From Paenibacillus sp. FSL R5-0766 (GTDB lineage: Bacteria; Bacillota; Bacilli; Paenibacillales; Paenibacillaceae): 64,000 bases of DNA. The position numbers and the translations under genes are program-made. The stretch is from contig NZ_CP150227.1 in the NCBI RefSeq assembly GCF_037971845.1, positions 3,782,001 through 3,846,000 on the forward strand. Direction: 5' to 3'. The notes below the pieces were generated by a model. The model saw only the letters and a list, made by a program, of their open reading frames with translations. It was not told the origin of the DNA and did no database searches. Shown piece by piece: positions 33,225 to 41,441 of this stretch; position 1 is the stretch's first letter, and every line of letters begins with the position of its first letter.

Positions 33225-33273
33225 TTGCATAAAGAACGTGTGTTCGGTCTATAATATATACAAACATACGTTC
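33225..33273 (+). promoter_or_regulatory. SOS promoter with two tandem LexA/DinR boxes
   Basis: Box 1 GAACGTGTGTTC (33234-33245) has the perfect GAAC-N4-GTTC core and lies between a -35 (TTGCAT, 33225-33230) and a -10 (TATAAT, 33250-33255). Box 2 AAACATACGTTC (33262-33273) differs at one core base and lies at the expected start of transcription. Two boxes 28 bases apart should give tight DNA-damage control. Confidence 0.85.
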
Positions 33274-33296
33274 TTAAAAGTACAGGAGTGATTACA

Positions 33297-34538
33297 GTGT
33301 TGACTAAGCAACGAACCATTATGCTCATTGATATGCAGAGCTTTTATGCTTCAGTCGAAAAGGTAAAAATGCCTCAATACAAAATTAGACCTTTAGCTGT
33401 CGCGGGAGACCCCGAAAGACGTTCTGGAATTATCCTTGCCGCTTGTCCACTAGCCAAAGCGAAGGGTGTATCTACCGCGGAACCACTCTGGCAGTCTCTT
33501 CAGAAGTGCCCTGAACTGATCATTGTGAGACCACACATGCAAGAATACATCGAAGTATCCACTCAAATCATGTCCATTATTGAGGAGTTCACCGATCTGG
33601 TCGAACCGTACAGTATAGACGAATTATTCGCTGATTTTACAGGGTCTATGCATCTATTTGGTAATGATCCAGTCGATTTGGCCAAGCAAATTCAAGACAA
33701 AATCTATAATGAAACAGGCGTTTACGCAAGAGCTGGCATTGGTGAAAACAAAATCATCAGTAAATTATGCTGCGATATGATCGCTAAAAAAGCAGAGGGG
33801 GGTATTTTCCACTTAAAGAAAGAGGAGTTACACCTCCATATTGGAGATAAGCCCATCCGCGATATGTGGGGAATAGGCTCAAGAATGGAAAAACATCTGT
33901 GGAAGATGGGCATCCGAACCATTAGAGACCTGGCGAATACGCCTCTTTCCAAATTAAGAAGTAAGTGGGGGGTTAATGGAGAAGTCATCTGGCGAGTCGC
34001 AAATGGACTCGATAATTCGCCGGTAACCGTCAATACGCACAGTACACAAAAAGATATCGGAAACGGAATGACCCTGCCTAGAGATTTCACAGAGGCTTGG
34101 GAGATCGAAGTGGTTATTCTCGATATCTGCACAGAAGTATGCAGAAGAGCCCGCCAAAAGGGATTGATGAGTAGTGTCGTATCCGTAAGTGTATCTGGAG
34201 CGGATTTTGACCACCCCACTGGTTTTCACAGGCAGGTTAAACTGTCTGATCCTACAAACATAACCGTTGATGTATGCAAGATAGCCAAACGCATATTCCA
34301 TCAACACTGGGATGGGCAACCTGTGCGCCGTGTAGGCGTATCCCTGTCTCAATTATCCAACGCGGATACATATCAATTATCTTTTTTTGATGATCAAGAG
34401 CAGAAACGGGCCATTGATCAGGTGATGGACGATATTAAAGATCGATTTGGCGACATTGCCATTCTACGAGCGAGCTCCATTACGGCTGCGGGTCAAGCGA
34501 TCGATCGAGCATCTAAAATCGGGGGGCATTATAAATGA
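33297..34538 (+). CDS. polY2: Y-family DNA polymerase (UvrX/YqjW type)
   Basis: About 413 residues. GTG 33297 lies 8 bases after AGGAG; an upstream in-frame GTG (33288) overlaps that ribosome site. Catalytic signatures of Y-family polymerases are present: MLIDMQSFYASVEK (palm, first metal-binding Asp), YSIDELFADFTG (catalytic Asp-Glu), then the thumb helix-hairpin-helix MWGIGSRMEKHLWKMGI and a little-finger domain. It performs error-prone translesion synthesis. It heads an SOS-controlled operon with a YolD-like gene overlapping by 4 bases, as yqjW-yqjX does in B. subtilis and as uvrX does in phages and plasmids. Confidence 0.93.
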   Translation: MLTKQRTIMLIDMQSFYASVEKVKMPQYKIRPLAVAGDPERRSGIILAACPLAKAKGVSTAEPLWQSLQKCPELIIVRPHMQEYIEVSTQIMSIIEEFTDLVEPYSIDELFADFTGSMHLFGNDPVDLAKQIQDKIYNETGVYARAGIGENKIISKLCCDMIAKKAEGGIFHLKKEELHLHIGDKPIRDMWGIGSRMEKHLWKMGIRTIRDLANTPLSKLRSKWGVNGEVIWRVANGLDNSPVTVNTHSTQKDIGNGMTLPRDFTEAWEIEVVILDICTEVCRRARQKGLMSSVVSVSVSGADFDHPTGFHRQVKLSDPTNITVDVCKIAKRIFHQHWDGQPVRRVGVSLSQLSNADTYQLSFFDDQEQKRAIDQVMDDIKDRFGDIAILRASSITAAGQAIDRASKIGGHYK

Positions 34539-34882
34539 GCAAAAAACTGGAGGCCAATGGATTATGGGAATCGAGCCGAATGATGCTTCCACAACATAAA
34601 GAACGAATTATACAGCATCGTACTCAAATTCATTATCTAACGAAACCGCTGATCCATGAAGATGAGTGGGAGATTATTACTCAAAATATAGATATGTCGC
34701 TCAATTATACGTTGCAAGCCACCTTTGAAGTTTTTCATGAGTGGGGCAATCGGTATATACATGGGATCGTCACTTCAGTCAGTACCTTTGGAAAGAAAAT
34801 CAAAATTGAAATGGAGAATGGATTTGAATGGGTCGATTTTGATCAATTGGTCGCTGTGAAACTTGAGGAAGGAGGCGTGTAA
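34535..34882 (+). CDS. YolD-like protein, partner of Y-family polymerase
   Basis: 115 residues, beginning MSKKLEANGLWESSRMMLPQ, the classic YolD-family opening (xxNxxWESSRMMLPxH). The start overlaps the polymerase stop (ATGA). YolD-like proteins accompany UvrX/YqjW polymerases and have been proposed to play a UmuD-like accessory role, but their biochemistry is not settled. The strong coupling to the polymerase and the shared SOS promoter support a role in damage tolerance. Confidence 0.88.
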   Translation: MSKKLEANGLWESSRMMLPQHKERIIQHRTQIHYLTKPLIHEDEWEIITQNIDMSLNYTLQATFEVFHEWGNRYIHGIVTSVSTFGKKIKIEMENGFEWVDFDQLVAVKLEEGGV

Positions 34883-34883
34883 A

Positions 34884-35252
34884 GTGCGTCAGACTTTCGA
34901 GGAACTTTCGCTCGTGAAGAGGGTGGTGGAGCTCCCTTATCTTTTAGGTGCTCTGGAGGTAGATAAGCATAAAATATACGCTTCAAACTTCAAAATGAAA
35001 TCTGTGTATGTTGACTATCTAGACGGTACCCAAAAGAAAATTGCTTTAGAGATGTACAAATCAAAACAAAGGCTAGAGGAACATCATATTAAAATCATAG
35101 ATGAAGTGAGATCCGAGCTGAGTTTAACGGTAGATTATTCGGTGAGAGGTTACATTCATAAAATGACATTATTATGGAGCAAAGTGAAAGTAGATGTAAC
35201 CTTAATGCTTACTGAACATATGAACGTTGATATTACAGAATTGCTCAAATGA
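34884..35252 (+). CDS. hypothetical protein, third gene of the SOS operon
   Basis: 122 residues from GTG 34884, which is 9 bases after GGAGG; TTG 34863 is an in-frame alternative overlapping the YolD gene. The protein is hydrophilic with no signal peptide or membrane segment and reads like a small alpha/beta protein (LVKRVVELPYLLGALEVDKHKI, then a Lys/Glu-rich helix KSKQRLEEHHIKIIDEVRSEL). I do not recognise a family. It starts one base after the YolD stop, and the next terminator comes after it, so it should be expressed with the polymerase during SOS. Confidence 0.75.
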   Translation: MRQTFEELSLVKRVVELPYLLGALEVDKHKIYASNFKMKSVYVDYLDGTQKKIALEMYKSKQRLEEHHIKIIDEVRSELSLTVDYSVRGYIHKMTLLWSKVKVDVTLMLTEHMNVDITELLK

Positions 35253-35342
35253 ACATGAAAGTTCAAGCAGAATAAGGTATATAACCACATCGGGTGGATA
35301 TAATGCATTTAAAACCATTGTTTTCTTCTCCCAAATGGGTAA

Positions 35343-35376
35343 ACCGACCTTTGAAGTTGAAGGGTCGGTATTTTTT
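35343..35376 (+). terminator. intrinsic terminator of the SOS operon
   Basis: ACCGACC (35343-35349) pairs with GGTCGGT (35363-35369), then A and T6. Confidence 0.85.
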
Positions 35377-35859
35377 GTCTCTATGTTATAACTATACTTA
35401 GAAGAAAAGAATAGAAACAGTGGATCTCATTTTAAAACAAAATTAGCTATGCAACCTCTACATATATGAATAAATCCGCGAAAATATCTGTTGAGTTTCT
35501 GAAAAGTCTGTAGATGAAAATAAAGAATAAAAAAAATAAAAATCTGTCAGTGAAGAGCAAATTATATTTTTTGAATGTTACTTAGAAAGCGATGTAACAT
35601 TCAATTATAGTGGCAGAATGTTATCCTTTGGGTAGATTGTGTCACTCTTCATATCTGTCGAGGGACAAGAAGATATTCCCATTGAAAGTCGCTATATTAG
35701 CGGCTTTTTTTGTTTATCGGTAAAAGTTTCGTGTCCCGAGCCAAGAAGAAGAACTTGTACTGATTGCCTAAATTGACAAAACATAGTCCGGTAAATGTTT
35801 TACAAATTCGGTGATTCACCAAATCATTCTTCTTACATTCAACTTGTATCCTACTTGTG
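35377..35859. other. gene-free stretch with a terminator, a dispersed repeat and a palindrome
   Basis: No convincing gene. AT-rich sequence runs to about 35680. A hairpin GTCGCTA/TAGCGGC with T7 (35688-35711) is a second terminator-like element with no gene in front of it. A repeat related to 56061-56110 starts at 35731. GGTGATTCACC (35810-35820) is a perfect 11-base palindrome upstream of phnD. Confidence 0.6.
35731..35785. repeat. dispersed intergenic repeat, copy A
   Basis: Starts GTGTCCCGAGC and continues with AAGAAGAACTTG and ATTGCC; the same order with about three quarters identity occurs at 56061-56110. The 11-base start and the AAGAACTTG block are exact. Read on the minus strand both copies would encode GNxxKFxxxARDT, but no gene supports that. 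Confidence 0.55.
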
Positions 35860-35876
35860 TACCAGATAATCCGGTA
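35860..35876. promoter_or_regulatory. candidate GntR operator before phnD
   Basis: TACCAGATAATCCGGTA is a 17-base near-palindrome (TACCnGATnATCnGGTA). It overlaps a possible -10 (GATAAT, 35865-35870) with TTGTAT (35844-35849) as a weak -35 at 15 bases. The GntR gene at the end of the operon is the obvious candidate binder. This is inference from symmetry and position. Confidence 0.4.
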
Positions 35877-35908
35877 TGGAAGCAACCAAATTTCAGGGGG
35901 TATACATT

Positions 35909-36829
35909 GTGAAAAATAGTAAACGTAAAGGTTATCAAAGCTTGATCCTGTCGCTTGTTTTTATGCTTGTCATCCTGTCTGGATGCGGCGCATCAGCAAG
36001 TTCAAGCTCCAGTGAAGGCGGAATGCCAGAAGTAATCCGAATCGGTATTATGCCAAGCGAAGAGGGCGAGATGAACCGTTCTCAGGAACAGCTTGCAACA
36101 GACATTACTGAAGTAACCGGCATTCCTGCGGAAATTTTTGTAGCTGAAGATTATAACATGGTTATCGAAGCCCTGCGTGCAGGCAAAATTGAAGTTGGAC
36201 TGATCGGGCCATTTGGTTACATCATCGCTACGGAAAGAGCCAATGCCAAACTGCTTGTCCGTTCCGAAAGTGATCAACAATCGAATACAGTCATCCTTGT
36301 TCGTAAGGACTCTCCATATCAAAGTGTACAGGACCTAAAAGGAAAAGATTTTTTGTTTGCCGATCCGGCATCAACATCTGGCAATCTGTACCCACGTGCC
36401 ACATTAATGAAAGAGCTAGGTCTTTCCAATAAGGAACTGGATTCCTTTTTCGGTAGTGTAGCGTTCTCCGGTGGACATGACAAATCACTGCTTGCACTGG
36501 CAAACGGTAATGCAGATGGGATTGGGACGTCAAGTCTCATGGTGCCGATGATGGCAGAATCAGGACTTATTAAAGAGGAAGATTTCCGCGTAATTGCCGA
36601 ATCCGATCCGATCGTCGGTGGGGCTCCACTGCTTTATCGTCAAGACTTGCCAGAGGAATTGGTTACACAGCTGCGTGATCTTATGCTGGATTACGATACG
36701 AAAAATCCTAAATTCCTGGAAAGTGTCGGCGCAGCCCGTTTTGTAGAAGGCAGTGACAGTGACTTTGATCCAATCCACGAAGTCGCCAAAGCACTGGATA
36801 TGTCCCCTGAAGAACTGCTGAAGAAGTAG
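35909..36829 (+). CDS. phnD: phosphonate/phosphate-ester ABC transporter, substrate-binding lipoprotein PhnD-like
   Basis: About 306 residues. GTG 35909 is 8 bases after CAGGGGG; ATG 35876 is an in-frame alternative. Signal peptide with basic N-region, hydrophobic core and lipobox LSGC (about residue 27), followed by a Ser-rich linker, so the protein is anchored outside the membrane. Family marks of PhnD: IRIGIMPSE near the start, IGPFGYIIATE, VQDLKGKDFLFADPASTSGNLYPR and SGGHDKSLLALANGNADG. It captures a phosphonate, phosphite or phosphate-ester ligand for the PhnC-PhnE importer encoded next. The exact ligand cannot be read from sequence. Confidence 0.9.
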   Translation: MKNSKRKGYQSLILSLVFMLVILSGCGASASSSSSEGGMPEVIRIGIMPSEEGEMNRSQEQLATDITEVTGIPAEIFVAEDYNMVIEALRAGKIEVGLIGPFGYIIATERANAKLLVRSESDQQSNTVILVRKDSPYQSVQDLKGKDFLFADPASTSGNLYPRATLMKELGLSNKELDSFFGSVAFSGGHDKSLLALANGNADGIGTSSLMVPMMAESGLIKEEDFRVIAESDPIVGGAPLLYRQDLPEELVTQLRDLMLDYDTKNPKFLESVGAARFVEGSDSDFDPIHEVAKALDMSPEELLKK

Positions 36830-36859
36830 AATTCAAACTTGAGAGGAGGAGAAATTAAA

Positions 36860-37626
36860 ATGACACTTTTACAGGTGGAAGGGTTGTCCAAGGTATATTC
36901 CGACGGAACAAAAGCTCTTGATAACTTGAACTTAACAATTAATGCTGGAGAGTTCGTTGTCGTCATTGGACCGAGCGGAGCGGGGAAGAGCACCTTGCTG
37001 CGCAGCCTGAACCGAATGATCGAGCCGACAAACGGAAAGATTCAGTTTAAAGGCAGTGAAACTATGGGCATCAAGGGTAAAAAGCTCCGTGAACTCCGCC
37101 GCCATATGGGCATGATCTTTCAGGGTTATAACCTGGTCACCCGCGTGTCCGTTCTTAATAACGTTCTGCATGGACGATTAGGCTACATGAATCCGCTGAA
37201 AGGGGCACTAGGTCTTTACTCAAAAGCAGATACAGAAGCCGCCAAGTTTATGCTTCACCGTGTTGGTTTACATGAACAGATGTATAAGAGGGCAGTGAAC
37301 TCAGTGGAGGTCAGCAGCAGAGAGTGGGTATTGCACGTGCACTTTCTCAAAAGCCGGATTTGATATTGGCAGATGAACCCATAGCCAGTCTCGACCCTGC
37401 TTCCTCAGAGACGATTATGCATTACTTGTATACGATCTGCAAAGAGGAAGGCATTGCCTGCCTGTGCAATCTGCATCAGGTAGATATCGCGAAGAAATAC
37501 GCAACCCGTATCATCGGTATCCATAAAGGGTCCAAGGTGTTTGACGGGACACCTGATGAACTGACGGAAGATATGATCCGGCTCATATACAACCAGACCA
37601 ATCCCAAAGTGAAGGAGACAGCCTGA
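36860..37626 (+). pseudogene. phnC: phosphonate ABC transporter ATPase PhnC, broken by a one-base frameshift
   Basis: ATG 36860 follows GAGGAGGA by 9 bases. The first frame encodes Walker A GPSGAGKST and the Q-loop MIFQGYNLV, then runs off into VNSVEVSSREW and stops at 37363. From 37297 a second frame gives ELSGGQQQRVGIARAL (signature motif), ILADEPIASLD (Walker B) and the H-loop CNLHQVD, ending at 37626. Restoring one base in GCAGTGAACTC near 37295 rebuilds the expected RADELSGGQ. The join falls exactly at the ABC signature, so both halves alone are inactive. Either a real inactivating deletion or a sequencing error; the flanking genes are intact, which favours error or a recent event. Confidence 0.85.
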
Positions 37627-37627
37627 C

Positions 37628-38419
37628 ATGAATGCGGCTCAGTTACAATCTGCCCGAAAAATGAAACGCACACAGACGATATTGTTTTTTATCGTGCTGC
37701 TGGCTCTCATCATCTGGTCTTCCATCGGCGCAGAGTTTTCATTTGGAGCTTTGTTCGCAGGGGTAGGGGAGAGCTTCCGATTTATCTTTTTTGATTTTCT
37801 TCCACCTGATTTATCTTCACTTTCCCAGCTCATTGAACCTGCCATGCAGACCCTTTATATGAGTGTGGTGGCGATGGTCATCGGGTCGGTTGTAGCAGGA
37901 ATGTTATCCTTTTTAGCCGCGGCCACGACAAGCCCTCACCCTTACCTTCAGGTATTTGTTCGTGCAGCTACATCCCTGTTTCGTAACATTCCGGTAATTA
38001 TCTGGACGATTCTGCTTGTTGCTGCGTTTGGACTGGGGGCTGTAGTCGGTACAATGTCGCTGATCCTGATCTCCATTGGTATGTTGACTCGTTCCTTTGC
38101 CGAGGTGCTTGAAGAAATTGACATGGGACAAGTAGAAGCGGTTCGAGCTGCTGGCGGGAGTTATTTACAAGTGTTGTCCCAAGCCGTGTTTCCACAATTC
38201 TTACCCGGGTTTATCGGTTGGAGCTTGTACAACTTCGAAATCAACGTACGCGCTTCTACAATTGTAGGTATGGTTGGAGGCGGTGGTCTCGGATTTATTT
38301 TGCAATCCAAATTGAAGTTGTTTCAGTATCAGGAAGCCAGCATGGCCGTGCTGCTTGTGCTCGTTATCGTTCTTGTTGTGGAAATGATCACCAATCGCGT
38401 AAGGGAGCGAATCATATGA
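37628..38419 (+). CDS. phnE: phosphonate ABC transporter permease PhnE (first copy)
   Basis: 263 residues, starting one base after the phnC stop. About six hydrophobic segments and the binding-protein-dependent transport signature in the cytoplasmic EAA loop (EVLEEIDMGQVEAVRAAGGSYLQVL...). It would pair with the second PhnE as a heterodimeric channel energised by PhnC. The next gene overlaps its stop by 4 bases (ATGA), implying translational coupling. Confidence 0.9.
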   Translation: MNAAQLQSARKMKRTQTILFFIVLLALIIWSSIGAEFSFGALFAGVGESFRFIFFDFLPPDLSSLSQLIEPAMQTLYMSVVAMVIGSVVAGMLSFLAAATTSPHPYLQVFVRAATSLFRNIPVIIWTILLVAAFGLGAVVGTMSLILISIGMLTRSFAEVLEEIDMGQVEAVRAAGGSYLQVLSQAVFPQFLPGFIGWSLYNFEINVRASTIVGMVGGGGLGFILQSKLKLFQYQEASMAVLLVLVIVLVVEMITNRVRERII

Positions 38420-39255
38420 GTATGCGAATGAACGAAGCGAAGCCATCTTTTACGCTGTATACTTCCATACCAGAGCCACCCAAGCCGAAAAGAAACAAGC
38501 TGTTCGTGATCGGTTTGCCGCTTATTGCTGTGCTTTTTGTGTTCAGTCTCGTTCAGCTGCAGTTCGACTATTCTAAGATGGCCCAAGGCTTTACGAAACT
38601 CGGCGGTTACATGGGAACCATGTTTCCACCTGATTTCTCGGCCTGGCGCCATGTCCTGCTCGCTGCTGTAGAATCATTGCAAGTTGCCATTCTTGGATCG
38701 GTGCTGGGGATCGTCGTAGCGTTCTTTCTCTCCTTTTTGGCTGCAAGCAATTTGACACCTCATCCGTTCGTTGCCTGGATCATTCGAAGCGCGGCTTCCT
38801 TGCTTCGTGCGATTCCTACGATCGTGTGGGCCCTGATTTTTATCGTATCCGTTGGTCTAGGACCGCTTCCCGGCGTGCTTGCGATTGCCGTCTCTGCGGC
38901 AGGCATGCTTGTCAAAGTATTTGCCCAGTCACTGGAGGAAATCGACAAGGGCGTACTCGAAGCGATGCAGTCTACGGGTGCCAGCTGGCTGCAGATTGTC
39001 ATGCAAGGTATTATGCCTACCGTGAAGACAGCCTTTATTGCCTGGTGCGTACTGCAACTGGAAGGCGGTATTGCCGAATCCACTATTCTCGGTGCGGTTG
39101 GCGCGGGAGGTATTGGATATGAGATGACTCATGCCATGAAATCCTATAACTTTGCGGCTGCTTTGTTTGTCGGATTGGTCGTTTTCGTCATGGTATTCAG
39201 CGTGGAATTTGTGGCAAACCGATACAAAATGAAGCTAAAAATACGTCAAAACTAA
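38416..39255 (+). CDS. phnE: phosphonate ABC transporter permease PhnE (second copy)
   Basis: 279 residues from ATG 38416; the frame is open further upstream but only inside phnE1. A cytoplasmic N-terminus rich in Pro and Lys precedes a first membrane helix (about 32-50). The core repeats the family pattern (FLAASNLTPHPFVAW, RAIPTIVWALIF, QSLEEIDKGVLEAMQSTGASW). It resembles the first permease across its length, so the two probably arose by duplication and form a heterodimer. Confidence 0.9.
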   Translation: MSMRMNEAKPSFTLYTSIPEPPKPKRNKLFVIGLPLIAVLFVFSLVQLQFDYSKMAQGFTKLGGYMGTMFPPDFSAWRHVLLAAVESLQVAILGSVLGIVVAFFLSFLAASNLTPHPFVAWIIRSAASLLRAIPTIVWALIFIVSVGLGPLPGVLAIAVSAAGMLVKVFAQSLEEIDKGVLEAMQSTGASWLQIVMQGIMPTVKTAFIAWCVLQLEGGIAESTILGAVGAGGIGYEMTHAMKSYNFAAALFVGLVVFVMVFSVEFVANRYKMKLKIRQN

Positions 39256-39302
39256 TTCATTCATGTGCATAACGATGAATATCACTTTGAGGAGGAATAT
39301 CA

Positions 39303-40307
39303 ATGTCAACATCTAATTCACTTATGAAACAAGGCCCTCAGGTACAGGTAAGGTATAGCGATAATAACGGGATTACGTTAGCCTGGAATATGGAAGAGAA
39401 CATGGAGGCGGAGGCAGTTTACCATTCTGTTCTACCGGAATTGATTGAATCCAACAGCACACTGCTTGATATACAAATCGACCCGGCAGGAGCAGTATTT
39501 ACGAGAACGGTGTCTCCAGGCCGAAACTATTATCATGTGAAGTTCACGAATGGGTCGATATCAACCATTAGCGATCGCATGATTTACACCGATGGAGTAA
39601 TTAATTTCCGTGATATGGGCGGTTATCTCACAGAAGATGGTCGTACGACTCGATGGGGAATGCTGCTGCGGTCTGCTGATCTGCATGAGCTTAGTGAGCA
39701 GGACCTGCATACGGCCACTGCGCTCGGTATTGACTGGATTTGTGATCTGCGCAGTGATTTTGAAGTAGCTAGCCGTCCAAGCCCAGCCATTGGCCATGCG
39801 ATCAACACGAATATTCCCTTTATGGCGGAAGCAAGTCCTGAGGAAATGCAGAAGATCGGACATGATCTGCATGCAGGCTACAAAGCGATGATCTTAAATA
39901 CGGATAAATGTGCACTTATCCTAAATGAACTATTAAAAGAAGAGCGGGATACCTCCTTGTTCCACTGTGCAGCCGGCAAAGACCGGACCGGAGTCGTATG
40001 TGCAGTGATCCTTCTCACGTTGGGTGTGCCGCGAGATGTAGTTATTGAAGACTATGAACTGACGAATCTCGCGGTGGACGGACTCATGCAGCGCTTCCTC
40101 TCCGGAAGCAACAAGGATTATCAAAAATACATGGATCAAATGCCTGGATTTAAGGGAGTGATTCCGGAAATGATGAAAGCGGCCTTTATCCAAGCGGCAC
40201 TTGAAGCAATCGACGAGAACTACGGTTCTTTTGATCAGTATCTTAAAGAGGGACTGGGCATTAGTGACGAGCAAAGGACAGCTCTTCAAAACAAATATCT
40301 GATTTAA
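39303..40307 (+). CDS. tyrosine/dual-specificity phosphatase-like protein (PTP loop HCAAGKDRTG)
   Basis: 334 residues, no signal peptide. GAGGAGGAAT precedes the ATG. The C-terminal two thirds have the MptpB/LipA-type phosphatase layout: NFRDMGGYLTEDGRTTRWGMLLRSADL (about 100-127), then the CX5R loop HCAAGKDRTG (about 222-231) with nucleophile Cys and phosphate-binding Arg. The first 95 residues look like a beta-sandwich extension. Enzymes of this group remove phosphate from tyrosine, serine, phosphoinositides or other phosphate esters. Being last in the phn-type operon, it may hydrolyse the imported phosphate ester. That role is inference; the fold and catalytic loop are visible. Confidence 0.85.
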   Translation: MSTSNSLMKQGPQVQVRYSDNNGITLAWNMEENMEAEAVYHSVLPELIESNSTLLDIQIDPAGAVFTRTVSPGRNYYHVKFTNGSISTISDRMIYTDGVINFRDMGGYLTEDGRTTRWGMLLRSADLHELSEQDLHTATALGIDWICDLRSDFEVASRPSPAIGHAINTNIPFMAEASPEEMQKIGHDLHAGYKAMILNTDKCALILNELLKEERDTSLFHCAAGKDRTGVVCAVILLTLGVPRDVVIEDYELTNLAVDGLMQRFLSGSNKDYQKYMDQMPGFKGVIPEMMKAAFIQAALEAIDENYGSFDQYLKEGLGISDEQRTALQNKYLI

Positions 40308-40313
40308 AAAAAT

Positions 40314-40351
40314 GGAGTCCAGAAACTGGGATACAGTGTCGGACTCCTTCT
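40314..40351 (+). terminator. probable terminator of the phn operon
   Basis: GGAGTCC (40314-40320) pairs with GGACTCC (40341-40347), followed by a short T/C tract. Confidence 0.65.
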
Positions 40352-40463
40352 TGTCTCAGTCTGGTTGCGTAACTTCTCCTAAGACTGGTAATATAGGATG
40401 AAATGTGTAGATCGCATTAAAATTCAAATGAAGTCCTCATCAATGAGAGAAAGGGATTATGAT

Positions 40464-41117
40464 ATGAACAAAATATCGCTTGTCGATACAGCATACATGA
40501 TGCTTCGTGAGCGAATGGTTTGCGGTGAATTAATGCCCGAAACCCTGCTTTCAGAGAACGAATTGGCGGAGGAGTATCAAATGAGCCGTACACCAATCCG
40601 TCATGCCATTGCTCGCCTTGAATCAGAAGGTTATGTGACTTCCCTCAAGAATCGTGGCGTATTGGTCAAGGATGTAGGCGGTAAAGAATTTCTTGATCTG
40701 ATTGAACAGATTCAATCCATGCTTTTTTACTCTTTCGAAATGATGAAAAACCCGAACCGAGAGATCTACTTAAATCTTGAATCACTTGCAGCTCATGTTG
40801 AGGTCCAGCGGACCGCCGAGAAAAGGAATGACTATGCCTTATACACCGAACATCATTTTCTTTTCATGCGTGAGATCGTTGAATCCTTGAACAATGGCGT
40901 AATGCTGAACACATTTGACTCCTTTCGGGATAAACTTTACATGTACTCCATCGTCCGCTTCAAGCGAACTCCGCATATCAAGCACTACAGTGCGATCGGA
41001 ATTAATCGGGATACGCTGCACGCATTATCCAGTAATGATTATAAGGCAGCTCAAGAGGTTGTGTTATCCCTCATTCCTATAACCAGAGAACGCATGCTTG
41101 TTACAGGGCAATTTTAA
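40464..41117 (+). CDS. GntR-family transcriptional regulator
   Basis: About 217 residues from ATG 40464, which follows AAAGGGA by about 8 bases; upstream in-frame ATGs (40398, 40428, 40443) lack good sites. The N-terminal winged helix reads YMMLRERMVCGELMPETLLSENELAEEYQMSRTPIRHAIARLESEGYV (about 12-60), the GntR signature. The C-terminal part (about 75-217) is helical and carries His residues spaced as in an FCD ligand-binding domain. It follows the phn operon in the same direction behind a terminator and probably regulates it; a palindrome overlaps the phnD promoter region. Confidence 0.88.
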   Translation: MNKISLVDTAYMMLRERMVCGELMPETLLSENELAEEYQMSRTPIRHAIARLESEGYVTSLKNRGVLVKDVGGKEFLDLIEQIQSMLFYSFEMMKNPNREIYLNLESLAAHVEVQRTAEKRNDYALYTEHHFLFMREIVESLNNGVMLNTFDSFRDKLYMYSIVRFKRTPHIKHYSAIGINRDTLHALSSNDYKAAQEVVLSLIPITRERMLVTGQF

Positions 41118-41165
41118 TTTTGAAGTTAGTGGGTGGATTGCTAACGTCAATTCTGCTGAACTAAA

Positions 41166-41195
41166 AAGCTGCTGCCTTAACGGGCAGCTTATTTT
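41166..41195 (+). terminator. terminator after the GntR gene
   Basis: AAGCTGC (41166-41172) pairs with GCAGCTT (41184-41190), then ATTTTG. About 90 bases on, AGCC...GGCT with T7 (41267-41300) may be a second weak terminator. The 324-base gap up to 41441 otherwise shows only a possible -10 (TATAGT near 41391). Confidence 0.55.
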
Positions 41196-41441
41196 GTAAG
41201 GGCGGACGGTATGGATGCCAATCTTTTTAAAACCGTCACACGATTACCCATTATTGTACATATAACAGCCAAAGTCTTTCCTTAATGGATCGGCTTTTTT
41301 TATTGGAGGAATTGAGTGATCAGCAGCAGAAGATGTGCGATTGGATAATTTTAGTAATATTAAATGAAAACAAAATTTGCTAAAATATTGTATAGTTATT
41401 CTACAAATTTAGCCATTTTAGCGGAGGATTGATCGGGAAGT

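Noticed and set aside
35697..35885. Minus-strand open frame of 62 residues
   Set aside because: It covers the dispersed repeat and the phnD promoter region, has no ribosome site and no family match.
37280..37330. Programmed frameshift in phnC
   Set aside because: There is no slippery heptamer or downstream structure, and the family is not known to use frameshifting. A single-base loss explains the sequence simply.
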